This document shows, piece by piece, positions 27,334-34,609 of a stretch of DNA of 34,609 nucleotides. The notes beneath the pieces are model-generated. The model made no database searches. It saw only the letters and a list, made by a program, of their open reading frames with translations, and was not told the DNA's origin. Source of the DNA: Pseudomonadota bacterium (GTDB taxonomy: Bacteria > Pseudomonadota > Gammaproteobacteria > Xanthomonadales > Ahniellaceae); contig JAKJFE010000019.1 of the NCBI GenBank assembly GCA_022705045.1, positions 1 through 34,609 of the forward strand. The letters are read 5' to 3'. How positions within the stretch are numbered: position 1 is the stretch's first letter; every line of letters begins with the position of its first letter. The position numbers and the translations under genes are program-made.

Positions 27334-27543
27334 ATGGATTCACAGCTCTCCACCCTCGGTATCGACGAAGTCACCTTGCATCACGACCTGCTGATCGAAC
27401 TCGGCAAGGTCGAGATGGCGCTCGAACAGATCCAGCCGGATCAGGACGTGTCCGATCAGGACACCCCGGCCACGGCCCAGTTCCAGCTGCTCGAAGGTCG
27501 TCGCGCCAAGCTGAACGCGATGCTGTCGCGTCTTGCGGCCTGA
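27334..27543 (+). CDS. Small protein under sigma-54 promoter, unknown function
   Basis: 69-aa acidic protein (MDSQLSTLGIDEVTLHHDLL, then a helical C-terminus QFQLLEGRRAKLNAMLSRLAA). Strong ribosome site AGGAGG at 27320-27325, 8 bp before the ATG. No signal peptide, membrane helix or cysteine. It is probably two amphipathic helices joined by an Asp/Gln-rich loop (QPDQDVSDQDTP), suggesting a small cytoplasmic adaptor. It forms its own transcription unit between the -24/-12 promoter and the terminator at 27582. The sigma-54 link suggests flagellar, pilus, nitrogen or exopolysaccharide control, and the exopolysaccharide cluster starts right after it. I do not recognise a family. Confidence 0.8.
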   Translation: MDSQLSTLGIDEVTLHHDLLIELGKVEMALEQIQPDQDVSDQDTPATAQFQLLEGRRAKLNAMLSRLAA

Positions 27544-27581
27544 TTCCCGCTTCCGGTTCTCCGTTTCTCCTCCCCCTTCTG

Positions 27582-27605
27582 CCCGCCTGATGGCGGGTTT
27601 TTTTT
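27582..27605 (+). terminator. Intrinsic terminator of the sigma-54 small-protein unit
   Basis: Stem CCCGCC/GGCGGG (27582-27587 and 27592-27597) with loop TGAT, followed directly by eight Ts (27598-27605). A textbook intrinsic terminator 38 bp after the 69-aa gene's stop; it isolates that gene from the exopolysaccharide operon. Confidence 0.92.
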
Positions 27606-27639
27606 GCCTGCCGTTCGGGCAAGCCGCTAAGTTCGGCTG

Positions 27640-28647
27640 ATGACGCGTACCGCACTGATCATCGGCATTTCCGGCCAGGACGGCGCCCTGCTGGCGCATC
27701 TGCTGCTCGGGAAGGGTTATGCCGTGCATGGCACGTCGCGCGATGCGCAACTGAATCCGTTCGATGTGTTGCAGCGCGTTGGTGTGCGCGCGCAGGTGCA
27801 TCTGCACTCGATGGCGCCGACCGATTTCCGCAGCGTCGCGCACTGTCTGGACCGCGTCCGTCCGGACGAAATCTACTTGCTGGCCGGACAGAGTTCGGTC
27901 GGCCTGTCGTTCGGGCAACCTGTGGAGACGCTCGAAAGCATCGCCATCGGTGCCTTGAACGTGCTCGAGGCGATGCGTTTCCTGGCCCTGCCGGCACGGC
28001 TGTATCACGCCGGTTCCAGCGAATGTTTCGGCGATGTGGCCACGACGGCGGACGAATCGACGGCCTTTCGTCCGCGCAGCCCGTATGCAGTCGCGAAGGC
28101 GAGCGCGCACTGGACCGTGACGAACTACCGCGAGGCGTATGGACTGCACGCCTGCACCGGCATCCTGTTCAACCACGAATCGCCGTTGCGGCCGGCACGC
28201 TTCGTCACCCGCAAGATCGTGGGCGCGGCGACGCGCATCGCCGCCGGCAGCGACGAACGGCTGTGCCTCGGCCGCCTCGACATCCGTCGCGACTGGGGCT
28301 TCGCGCCCGAATATGTCGAGGCGATGTGGCGCATCCTGCAGCAGCCGGCGCCGGACGATTTCGTCATCGCCACCGGTGTCGCGACGACGCTGGAAGACTT
28401 CGTCGCGCGCTGCTTCGCGCGGGTCGATCTGGACTGGCGCGACCATGTCGACCACGATCCGCAGCTCGAACGCCCCAGCGATCTGGCGCGCAATTGCGGC
28501 GATCCGGCGAAAGCCGAACGCGTCCTGGGCTGGCGAGCCCGGACGTCGCTCGATACCCTGATTGCGCACCTGGTCGCCGCCGAACAGGGCCGCGACTGGC
28601 CGATGTCCGCCGCCGCGACGACTGACCCGGAAACCGCCTCCCCGTGA
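27640..28647 (+). CDS. GDP-mannose 4,6-dehydratase-like SDR protein (Gmd paralogue)
   Basis: 335-aa extended short-chain dehydrogenase of the Gmd type. NADP-binding GISGQDG at 9-15; active-site residues Ser126 (in GSSECFG, where true Gmd has Thr), Glu128, Tyr149 and Lys153 (YAVAK). The segment after VHGTSRD is shorter than in the neighbouring Gmd and lacks its [11 protein letters not shown] stretch, which takes part in cofactor binding and oligomer contacts. So substrate or oligomeric state may differ. Likely makes a GDP-4-keto-6-deoxy sugar, or a related step, for exopolysaccharide. It overlaps the next gene by 4 bp (GTGA). The ribosome site is weak and a possible promoter lies very close to the ATG. 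Confidence 0.82.
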   Translation: MTRTALIIGISGQDGALLAHLLLGKGYAVHGTSRDAQLNPFDVLQRVGVRAQVHLHSMAPTDFRSVAHCLDRVRPDEIYLLAGQSSVGLSFGQPVETLESIAIGALNVLEAMRFLALPARLYHAGSSECFGDVATTADESTAFRPRSPYAVAKASAHWTVTNYREAYGLHACTGILFNHESPLRPARFVTRKIVGAATRIAAGSDERLCLGRLDIRRDWGFAPEYVEAMWRILQQPAPDDFVIATGVATTLEDFVARCFARVDLDWRDHVDHDPQLERPSDLARNCGDPAKAERVLGWRARTSLDTLIAHLVAAEQGRDWPMSAAATTDPETASP

Positions 28648-29753
28648 AACGTGCATTGATCACCGGCATCACCGGCCAGGACGGCGCCTACCTCGCCGAA
28701 TTCCTGCTCGCCAAAGGCTACGAAGTGCATGGCATCAAACGCCGTGCGTCGAGCTTCAACACCGACCGCATCGACCATCTGTACCAGGACCCGCATGAAT
28801 CGGGTCGGCGCCTGTTCCTGCACTACGGCGACCTGACCGACGCCACCAACCTGATCCGCATCCTGCAGCAGGTGCAGCCGGACGAGCTCTACAACCTCGG
28901 CGCGCAGAGTCATGTGCAGGTCTCGTTCGAGACGCCGGAATACACCGCGAACTCGGACGCGGTCGGCACGCTGCGCCTGCTCGAAGCCATCCGCATCCTC
29001 GGGCTGGAGAAAAAGACGCGTTTCTACCAGGCGTCGACGTCGGAGCTGTACGGCAAGGTCCAGGAAACGCCGCAGCGCGAGACGACGCCGTTCTATCCGC
29101 GTTCGCCGTATGGCGTGGCGAAGTTGTATGCGTACTGGATCACCGTGAACTACCGCGAGTCGTACGGGATGTACGCCTGCAACGGCATCCTGTTCAACCA
29201 CGAATCGCCGTTGCGCGGCGAGACCTTCGTGACCCGCAAGATCACGCGGGCGCTGGCGCGCATCCACCTCGGCCAGCAGGATTGCCTGTATCTCGGCAAC
29301 CTCGACGCGCGCCGCGACTGGGGCCATGCCCGCGACTACGTCGAGGCGCAGTGGCTGATGTTGCAGCAGGATCAGCCGGAAGACTTCGTCATCGCCACTG
29401 GCGAGCAGCACTCGGTGCGCGATTTCGTGACCCGCGCCGCGCGCGAGATCGGCATCGACATCGACTGGCGCGGAACCGGCAGCGATGCCCACGGCGTCAT
29501 CGCATCCGCAGCGCTGGATTCGGCGGCGAAACCGGGCCAACGCATCGTGGCCATCGACCCGCGCTACTTCCGTCCGGCCGAAGTCGACACCCTGCTCGGC
29601 GATCCGTCGAAGGCGAAGGCCAAACTCGGCTGGCAGGCACGTACGCCGTTCGCCGACCTGGTGCGCGAGATGATGCAGGCCGACCTCGCCCTCGCCCGCC
29701 GCGATGCCCTCGTCGCCAACGCCGGCTATCACGCGCCGATGCATCATGAATGA
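28644..29753 (+). CDS. gmd: Gmd: GDP-mannose 4,6-dehydratase
   Basis: 369-aa enzyme with the full Gmd signature: [15 protein letters not shown] at 8-22, [15 protein letters not shown] at 29-43, Thr132 and Glu134 in [14 protein letters not shown], and Tyr156/Lys160 in YGVAK. It converts GDP-D-mannose to GDP-4-keto-6-deoxy-D-mannose using bound NADP. GTG start overlapping the stop of the paralogue; its end overlaps fcl by 8 bp. With fcl it gives GDP-L-fucose for the exopolysaccharide made by this cluster. Confidence 0.95.
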   Translation: MKRALITGITGQDGAYLAEFLLAKGYEVHGIKRRASSFNTDRIDHLYQDPHESGRRLFLHYGDLTDATNLIRILQQVQPDELYNLGAQSHVQVSFETPEYTANSDAVGTLRLLEAIRILGLEKKTRFYQASTSELYGKVQETPQRETTPFYPRSPYGVAKLYAYWITVNYRESYGMYACNGILFNHESPLRGETFVTRKITRALARIHLGQQDCLYLGNLDARRDWGHARDYVEAQWLMLQQDQPEDFVIATGEQHSVRDFVTRAAREIGIDIDWRGTGSDAHGVIASAALDSAAKPGQRIVAIDPRYFRPAEVDTLLGDPSKAKAKLGWQARTPFADLVREMMQADLALARRDALVANAGYHAPMHHE

Positions 29754-30693
29754 GGTGATGGGCAGCAATGCACGTATCTACGTCGCCGGGCACCGCGGCC
29801 TCGTCGGCAGCGCGATCACACGCCGATTGCAGGCGGAAGGCGCGACGCACCTGATCCTGCGCACGCATGCCGAACTCGACCTGATCGACCAGCGCGCGGT
29901 CGACGCGTTCTTCGCCGAAGAACAACCCGAGTACGTGTTCCTGGCCGCGGCCAAGGTCGGCGGCATCCATGCCAACAACACCTATCCGGCCGAGTTTCTG
30001 CGCGACAACCTGGCGATCCAGACCAATGTGATCCACAGCGCCTGGACGCACGGCGTGCGCAAACTCTGCTTCCTCGGATCGAGCTGCATCTATCCGAAAC
30101 TGGCGCCGCAGCCGCTGCGCGAGGAATCGCTGCTGACCGGCCCGCTCGAACCGACCAACGAGTGGTACGCCATCGCCAAGATCGCCGGCATCAAGATGTG
30201 CCAGGCCTATCGGCGCCAGTACGGTTTCGACGCGATCAGCCTGATGCCGACCAATCTGTACGGCCCGGGCGACAACTTCGACCCGCAGAATTCCCACGTG
30301 CTTCCGGCGCTGATCCGCAAGTTCCACGAGGCGAAGCTGCGTGGCGACCGCGAGGTCGTGATCTGGGGCAGCGGCACACCGTTGCGCGAGTTCCTGCATG
30401 CCGACGATCTCGCCGACGCGGCCGTGTTCCTGATGCGCGGTTACAGCGACGAACAATTCATCAATGTCGGCGTCGGCGAAGACCTGACAATTCGCGCGCT
30501 GGCCGGCCTGGTCGCCGAGGCGGTCGGTTTCGAAGGAACGATCGCGACCGATCCGTCGAAGCCGGACGGCACGCCGCGCAAGCTGATGGACGTGTCGCGC
30601 CTGCACGCGCTCGGCTGGCGGCACCGCATCGCCTTGCGCGAGGGCATCGCGCAGACCTACGCCTCGTTCCGCACCTCGTCCGCCGCCGGTTGA
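29746..30693 (+). CDS. fcl: GDP-L-fucose synthase (GMER)
   Basis: 315-aa epimerase/reductase close to E. coli Fcl. NADP motif [10 protein letters not shown] at 14-23; [15 protein letters not shown]; catalytic Ser112 and Cys114 in [10 protein letters not shown]; Tyr141/Lys145 in YAIAK (counterparts of Ser107, Cys109, Tyr136 and Lys140 of E. coli GMER). It turns GDP-4-keto-6-deoxymannose into GDP-L-fucose. The start is the ATG at 29746, overlapping gmd by 8 bp; 29758 is an alternative. Its 3' end overlaps the convergent WecA-like gene by 37 bp. Confidence 0.95.
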   Translation: MNEVMGSNARIYVAGHRGLVGSAITRRLQAEGATHLILRTHAELDLIDQRAVDAFFAEEQPEYVFLAAAKVGGIHANNTYPAEFLRDNLAIQTNVIHSAWTHGVRKLCFLGSSCIYPKLAPQPLREESLLTGPLEPTNEWYAIAKIAGIKMCQAYRRQYGFDAISLMPTNLYGPGDNFDPQNSHVLPALIRKFHEAKLRGDREVVIWGSGTPLREFLHADDLADAAVFLMRGYSDEQFINVGVGEDLTIRALAGLVAEAVGFEGTIATDPSKPDGTPRKLMDVSRLHALGWRHRIALREGIAQTYASFRTSSAAG

Positions 30694-31790
30694 CCCGGCG
30701 AGCGGCGCCAGCGCGCCCAGAAGCGGGCCACCCGGAAGAAGGCGACGGCGCGGGCGCGGTTCGCGGTCAGCGCGAACCAGAGCGCGAGCAACACGCCATA
30801 CGAGGACAGCAGCAGCGGTTCGGACACATTCCAGCGCAGACACTGGCCGATGACGAGCCCGCACAGGCCGGTGAACGTCGCCAGGCCGAGCGCGGTCGAG
30901 AGCGGCGAGAAGCCGGCGTCGCGCATGATGTGATGGATATGGTCATGGTCCGCCGAAAAAGGCGAGCGCCCGGCCATCAGCCGGCGGACGATCAGGGTCA
31001 GGCAATCGATCACCGGCACCGGCGCCAGCCACAGCGCCAGCACCGGGGTGACCGGATGGCCTTCGTTCTGGGTCAGCCGGAAGCAGGACCAGGCCACGAC
31101 CAGGCCGAGCAGGGCGCTGCCGGAATTGCCCATGAAGGCATGGGCGCGCCGGCGCCCCGGAAAGCGGAAGTTGAACAGCAGGAAGCCGACGATGGCGCCG
31201 ATCAGGACCGTGGCGCGCTCGGCCAGCATGGCATTGCCGGAATACCCCGCGGCCGCCAGCACCATGACCATGGCGGCCAGCATCAGGGTGCCGGCCAGGC
31301 CGTCGACGCCGTCGATCATGTTCAGCGCATTGATCAGGCCGACGGTGGCGATCACGGTCAACGGCACCGACAAGGCCCCGAGCGACGCCGCGCCGGCGCC
31401 GAACACCGGACCGATCTGTTCGATGCGCACGCCGCCGCCGTAGATCAGGATGAGCGCCGCGACGACCTGGATCAGGATGCGCCAGTACCAGCGCAGGTCG
31501 TGGCGCTCGTCGAGCCAGCCGGTGCCGACCAGCAGGGCGCCCGCCACCAGCAGCGAACCGACCGCGGCCGAGGGCGGCGTCGTGATCGACACCGTGATCA
31601 GGATACCGATGTACATGGCCACGCCGCCCGTGGCCGGCGTCGACTGCGCGTGGTCCTTGCGGCCCACGGGGTGGTCGACGAGCCCGAGTCGATGCGCCAT
31701 CGGAAACAGGGCCAGCATCGCGAGCACGGTGACGCCCAGCGACCAGGCGAATCCTTGCCATGTCAGCGTGTCGAATCCCTCGAAATGCAT
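30657..31790 (-). CDS. WecA/MraY-family polyprenyl-phosphate sugar-1-phosphate transferase
   Basis: 377-aa membrane protein with about ten or eleven hydrophobic segments. Family motifs: [18 protein letters not shown] (39-56), LDERHDL (93-99), [11 protein letters not shown] (157-167), [10 protein letters not shown] (220-229), [12 protein letters not shown] (276-287). It should transfer a sugar-1-phosphate (often GlcNAc-1-P) from its UDP form to undecaprenyl phosphate, starting exopolysaccharide or O-antigen repeat units. Two acidic positions differ from E. coli WecA as I recall it: DD is Asp94-Glu95, and the Asp of MGDxGS is Asn222. It may be a variant subfamily or have altered activity. The ATG at 31790 with a TGGAGAG site is preferred over frames further upstream. 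Opposite strand to the rest of the cluster. Confidence 0.85.
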   Translation of the reverse strand: MHFEGFDTLTWQGFAWSLGVTVLAMLALFPMAHRLGLVDHPVGRKDHAQSTPATGGVAMYIGILITVSITTPPSAAVGSLLVAGALLVGTGWLDERHDLRWYWRILIQVVAALILIYGGGVRIEQIGPVFGAGAASLGALSVPLTVIATVGLINALNMIDGVDGLAGTLMLAAMVMVLAAAGYSGNAMLAERATVLIGAIVGFLLFNFRFPGRRRAHAFMGNSGSALLGLVVAWSCFRLTQNEGHPVTPVLALWLAPVPVIDCLTLIVRRLMAGRSPFSADHDHIHHIMRDAGFSPLSTALGLATFTGLCGLVIGQCLRWNVSEPLLLSSYGVLLALWFALTANRARAVAFFRVARFWARWRRSPGQPAADEVRNEA

Positions 31791-31826
31791 GGATGCTCTC
31801 CAGGACCGTGGCATCCCGACCCGAGA

Positions 31827-31840
31827 ATGATTTGTATCAT
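31827..31840. promoter_or_regulatory. Palindrome in the divergent wecA-like / phosphatase promoter region
   Basis: ATGAT-TTGT-ATCAT, 5-bp perfect arms in an AT-rich patch of an otherwise GC-rich 137-bp divergent intergenic region. It could be an operator or part of a promoter for either gene. Short, so only suggestive. Confidence 0.3.
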
Positions 31841-31927
31841 CGCGACGAATGCGGTCACAATCTTCGCGCACGCAGGGCATCGGGGGTCAGGCGCTGCACC
31901 TCCTAGCGCGACGAGGCCATCCACCCC

Positions 31928-32731
31928 GTGATCGATCTGCATTGCCATCTGCTGCCCGGCATCGACGACGGCGCCCCGGACCTGGAGACGGCACTGGCGA
32001 TGGCGCGCATCGCCGTCGCGGACGGCATCACCGTCACCGCCTGCACGCCGCACATCTACCCGGGCCTGTACGAGAACAACGCCGCCGGCATCCGCAAGGC
32101 GATCGCCACGCTGCAGCTCCTGCTCGACCGCCAGGGCATCGCGTTGCGCCTGGTCGAGGGCGCCGACGCCCATGTCGTGCCGGAACTGGTCGAGGGACTC
32201 CAGTCGGGTCGCATTCCGACGCTGGCGGGCTCGCGCTACTTCCTGTTCGAGTCGCCGCACCATGTCGCCCCGCCGCGGCTGGAAGACACCGCCTTCCATG
32301 CCATGGCCGCCGGCTACGTGCCGGTGGTGACGCATCCGGAACGCCTGACCTGGATCGAGTCGCATTACGACATCTTTCGGCGCATGGCCAAGGCCGGCGT
32401 GTGGATGCAGCTGACCGCCGGCGCCATCACCGGGCGCTTCGGCCGCAAGCCGCAATACTGGGCCGAGAAGATGCTGGACGAAGGCCTGGTGGCGATCATC
32501 GCGACCGACGCGCATCGCGCCGACCGGCGCCCGCCATTGCTGGGCGAAGCCCGCGTGGCCGCCGCGAAACGCCTCGGCGAGGCCGAAGCCGAGCTGCTGG
32601 TCACGACACGTCCGCAAGGCGTGCTGGACAATCTCGCCCCGGCCGCCCTGGTGCCGCCGCCGGCCTTCCGGACCGGCGGGGCCCCGCCGCCGGCCGGCGG
32701 CTTTTGGTCCCGGCTCTTCCGGAGGGCATAA
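31928..32731 (+). CDS. PHP-family tyrosine-protein phosphatase (CpsB/YwqE-like)
   Basis: 267-aa protein with a GTG start at 31928. The metal-binding PHP motifs are complete: D-x-H-x-H at the N-terminus (IDLHCHLLPGIDDG), TPHIYP, VTHPERL and IATDAHR. CpsB-type enzymes remove phosphate from tyrosines of bacterial tyrosine kinases that control capsule chain length and export. The export and Wzz-type genes just downstream fit that role. The type is best known from Gram-positive capsule loci; Gram-negative clusters more often carry the low-molecular-weight phosphatase Wzb. The C-terminal 30 residues are a proline/glycine-rich tail with a basic end. Confidence 0.87.
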   Translation: MIDLHCHLLPGIDDGAPDLETALAMARIAVADGITVTACTPHIYPGLYENNAAGIRKAIATLQLLLDRQGIALRLVEGADAHVVPELVEGLQSGRIPTLAGSRYFLFESPHHVAPPRLEDTAFHAMAAGYVPVVTHPERLTWIESHYDIFRRMAKAGVWMQLTAGAITGRFGRKPQYWAEKMLDEGLVAIIATDAHRADRRPPLLGEARVAAAKRLGEAEAELLVTTRPQGVLDNLAPAALVPPPAFRTGGAPPPAGGFWSRLFRRA

Positions 32732-32776
32732 TCATTGCTTGCACAACGTGACCCAGTTCACAGTTTGGACCGACCT

Positions 32777-33490
32777 ATGCTGAGACTTGTCGCCCTGGCG
32801 ACCCTGTTGCTGGTGCTGTGCCTCGCGGGCTGCAGCACCTCGTCGGCCCTGAAGAGCGGGTCGGCCAAAGCCGTCACCGCCACCGACACCCTGCCGCCGC
32901 CGGACACCACGGCGGATTCGGGCGCCTATCTCGGCGTGTCCGACTACCGGGTCGGACCGCTCGACCTGCTGGAAGTGTCGGTGTTCCAGGTGCCGGACCT
33001 GAACCGCACCGTGCGCATCAACACCAGCGGCCAGATCTCGCTGCCGCTGATCGGCGCCCTCCGCGCCGGCGGCAAGACCGTCACCGAACTCGAGGCCGAG
33101 ATCGCCGCGAAGCTGTCGGCGCAGTACCTGCAGGATCCGCAGGTCAGCGTCTTCGTGAAGGAGTTCTCGAGCCAGCGCATCACGGTCGAAGGCGCGGTCA
33201 AGCAGCCGGGCATCTATCCGATCACCGGCCGCACCTCGCTGCTGCAGACGATCGCGATGGCGCGCGGCTTCGAGGAACTGGCGGACGAACGCACCATCAT
33301 CGTGTTCCGCACCATCGAGGGCCGCAAGATGGCGGCGCTGTTCGACATCCGCGCCATCCGCGCCGGCCAGGCCGAGGATCCGCAGATCTACGGCGACGAC
33401 ATCGTCGTCGTCGAACGTTCCGGCGTGCGCAGCGCCTACAAGAGCCTGGTCGACGGCCTGCGCGGCCTGGTCGGCTTCTCGGCGCTTTGA
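32777..33490 (+). CDS. Polysaccharide export outer-membrane lipoprotein (OPX, Wza/GumB-like)
   Basis: 237-aa lipoprotein starting at the ATG at 32777: signal sequence with lipobox LAGC (Cys19). The polysaccharide-export domain (about 55-130, YRVGPLDLLEVSVFQVPDLNRTV and ISLPLIGALRAGGKTVTELE) is followed by one SLBB-type domain (about 135-190, RITVEGAVKQPGIYPI). It is much shorter than Wza (about 380 aa), close to GumB of Xanthomonas, with only a short final helix (YKSLVDGLRGLVGF). It forms the periplasmic/outer-membrane exit for the polymer together with the Wzz/Wzc-type protein encoded next, whose start is 22 bp downstream. Confidence 0.9.
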   Translation: MLRLVALATLLLVLCLAGCSTSSALKSGSAKAVTATDTLPPPDTTADSGAYLGVSDYRVGPLDLLEVSVFQVPDLNRTVRINTSGQISLPLIGALRAGGKTVTELEAEIAAKLSAQYLQDPQVSVFVKEFSSQRITVEGAVKQPGIYPITGRTSLLQTIAMARGFEELADERTIIVFRTIEGRKMAALFDIRAIRAGQAEDPQIYGDDIVVVERSGVRSAYKSLVDGLRGLVGFSAL

Positions 33491-33512
33491 TGCCAAGGAC
33501 GGGGGACTGGAC

Positions 33513-34609
33513 ATGAGAGACGGCAACCACGCGGGCGGCGCAGGACGCGGCCAGTTGCCCGTGGCGATCACGGGCGGACCGGGCAGCGCGCTGGCACCGG
33601 TGCACGCGGTCACGCCGAGCACGGTGCTGGCCGAGCTGCGCCAGGCCGAGGCGCCGGCCAGCGACGAGATCAACCTGCTCGACTACTGGAACATCCTGCT
33701 CAAGCGCCGCTGGACCGTGCTCGGGCTGGCCCTGCTGGTGATGTTCGCGGCCTTCGTCCACACCCTGCTGACCACGCCGATCTTCCGCGCCGGCGCGACC
33801 ATCCAGATCGATCGCGAAACCCTGAACGTGGTCAACGTCGAAGGCGTGACGCCGCAGGGCGCGAGCAACGACTGGGAGTTCTACGAGACCCAATACCAGC
33901 TGCTGCGCAGCCGCAGCCTGGCCGAACGCGTCGCCTCGCAGCTGCGCCTCGGCGCCGACCCGGCCATGCGCCAGCAGGAACAGCCGTCGCCGTGGTCGGC
34001 CCTGTTCGGTTCGCTGTTCGGCGGGGAGAAGAAGGCGCCGGCCGCCGCGCAGCGCGCGACCGCCGCCCGCGTGGAGGACGACCGCAACTACGCCGGCGTC
34101 GTTTCGGGCGGACTGTCCATCGAACCGGTGCGCGACTCGCGCCTGGTCAACATCCTGTTCGACAGCCCGGACCCGCAGTTCGCGGCGCGGGTCGCGAACG
34201 CGGTGGCCGAGGCCTTCATCGCGACCAACCTGGAACGTCGCTTCGATGCCTCCTCGTACGCCAAGGGCTACCTCGAGGACCGCCTGGCCCAGCTCAAGCA
34301 GAAGCTGGAGGACTCGGACTGGTGGCCTTCGCGCAGAAGGAACAGATCCTCTCCGCGACCAACAACCAGACCCTGATCGAGCAGAACCTCGGAGAATTGA
34401 ACTCGGCCGTCGGCCAGGCGCAGGGGGCACGCATCCGCGCCGAGGCGCGCTGGCGCCAGGCCCAGGCCGCGGTGGGCGCCGCGTTACCGGCGGAAATGCT
34501 CGAAGGCTCGAACATCCGTCCGCTGCAGGAACGTCGTTCGACCCTGCAGAGCGCGTATCAGGAGAAGCTGCGCCTGTACAAGCCGGAATACCCGGAGATG
34601 AAGCAGCTG
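33513..34609 (+). pseudogene. Wzz/GumC/BY-kinase-type protein gene, frameshifted and cut by window end
   Basis: Starts at the ATG at 33513. Residues 1-50 are a cytoplasmic tail; the Wzz domain begins at INLLDYWNILLKRRWTVLG (53-71), with the first membrane helix at about 68-86 and then the long periplasmic coiled region. After LKQKLEDS (codons ending at 34316) the frame breaks: the original frame stops at 34376, while the +2 frame from CTG at 34319 continues the family sequence (LVAFAQKEQILSATNNQTL, then NIRPLQERRSTLQSAYQEKL) without a stop to the window end. A missing base, or loss of 7 bases, near 34317-34319 would explain it. The gene is either truly broken or carries a sequencing error. 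Any C-terminal kinase domain lies beyond the window. Confidence 0.82.

Noticed and set aside
28125..29768. 547-codon minus-strand frame opposite both Gmd genes
   Set aside because: Shadow of real genes; repetitive Arg/Val/Asp composition from reversed codons.

Overview
The window is high-GC chromosomal DNA, most likely from a gammaproteobacterium of the order Lysobacterales (Xanthomonadales). Supporting signs are the acnD-prpF pair, a tex gene, a GTAGGAGCGCG-type REP palindrome, MoxR/VWA and FHA-phosphatase signalling genes, and a secreted protein ending in a DSFE tail. The taxon is inferred from gene content and memory of such genomes; no rRNA or tRNA gene is present to confirm it.

Layout. 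(1) 72-3105: a two-gene AAA ATPase - subtilisin-like protease operon, both proteins without export signals. (2) 3410-6444: an FAD monooxygenase, a PIN/ribbon-helix-helix toxin-antitoxin pair and a zinc-free MDR reductase. (3) 6448-13731: a signalling block with a CoxE-type VWA protein, a transmembrane Ser/Thr kinase with TPRs, two tandem small secreted proteins sharing a WxWxVSLFES motif, an FHA-GAF-PP2C phosphatase, a MoxR ATPase and a Reeler-like secreted protein. (4) 13777-16125: tex, with a perfect 26-bp inverted repeat (REP) separating it from prpF. (5) 16289-21493: prpF and acnD of the methylcitrate pathway, split by MntA/HepT and ParDE modules, with a 21-codon remnant of a second prpF start left between the modules. 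(6) 21576-24756: two coupled paralogous Sel1-like proteins, a DUF6265-like protein and a GYF-domain membrane protein. (7) 24753-26645: mnmG, followed by about 690 bp of hairpin-rich non-coding DNA. (8) 27283-27605: a small transcription unit made of a -24/-12 (sigma-54) promoter, a 69-aa gene and an intrinsic terminator. (9) 27640 to the end: the start of an exopolysaccharide/capsule cluster with two Gmd-family genes, GDP-L-fucose synthase, a WecA-like initiating transferase on the opposite strand, a PHP phosphatase, an OPX export lipoprotein and a frameshifted Wzz/BY-kinase-type gene that runs off the window.

How the genes work together. The exopolysaccharide genes would make GDP-fucose-type precursors, load the first sugar on the lipid carrier, and control and export the polymer. 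The kinase and phosphatase around position 10000 probably act in opposition on FHA-recognised targets. AcnD and PrpF convert 2-methylcitrate to 2-methylaconitate and isomerise it for propionate breakdown; prpB and prpC are not in the window. The least understood items are the protease-ATPase pair, the WxWxVSLFES proteins, the sigma-54-controlled small protein and the prpF remnant beside the toxin-antitoxin modules.
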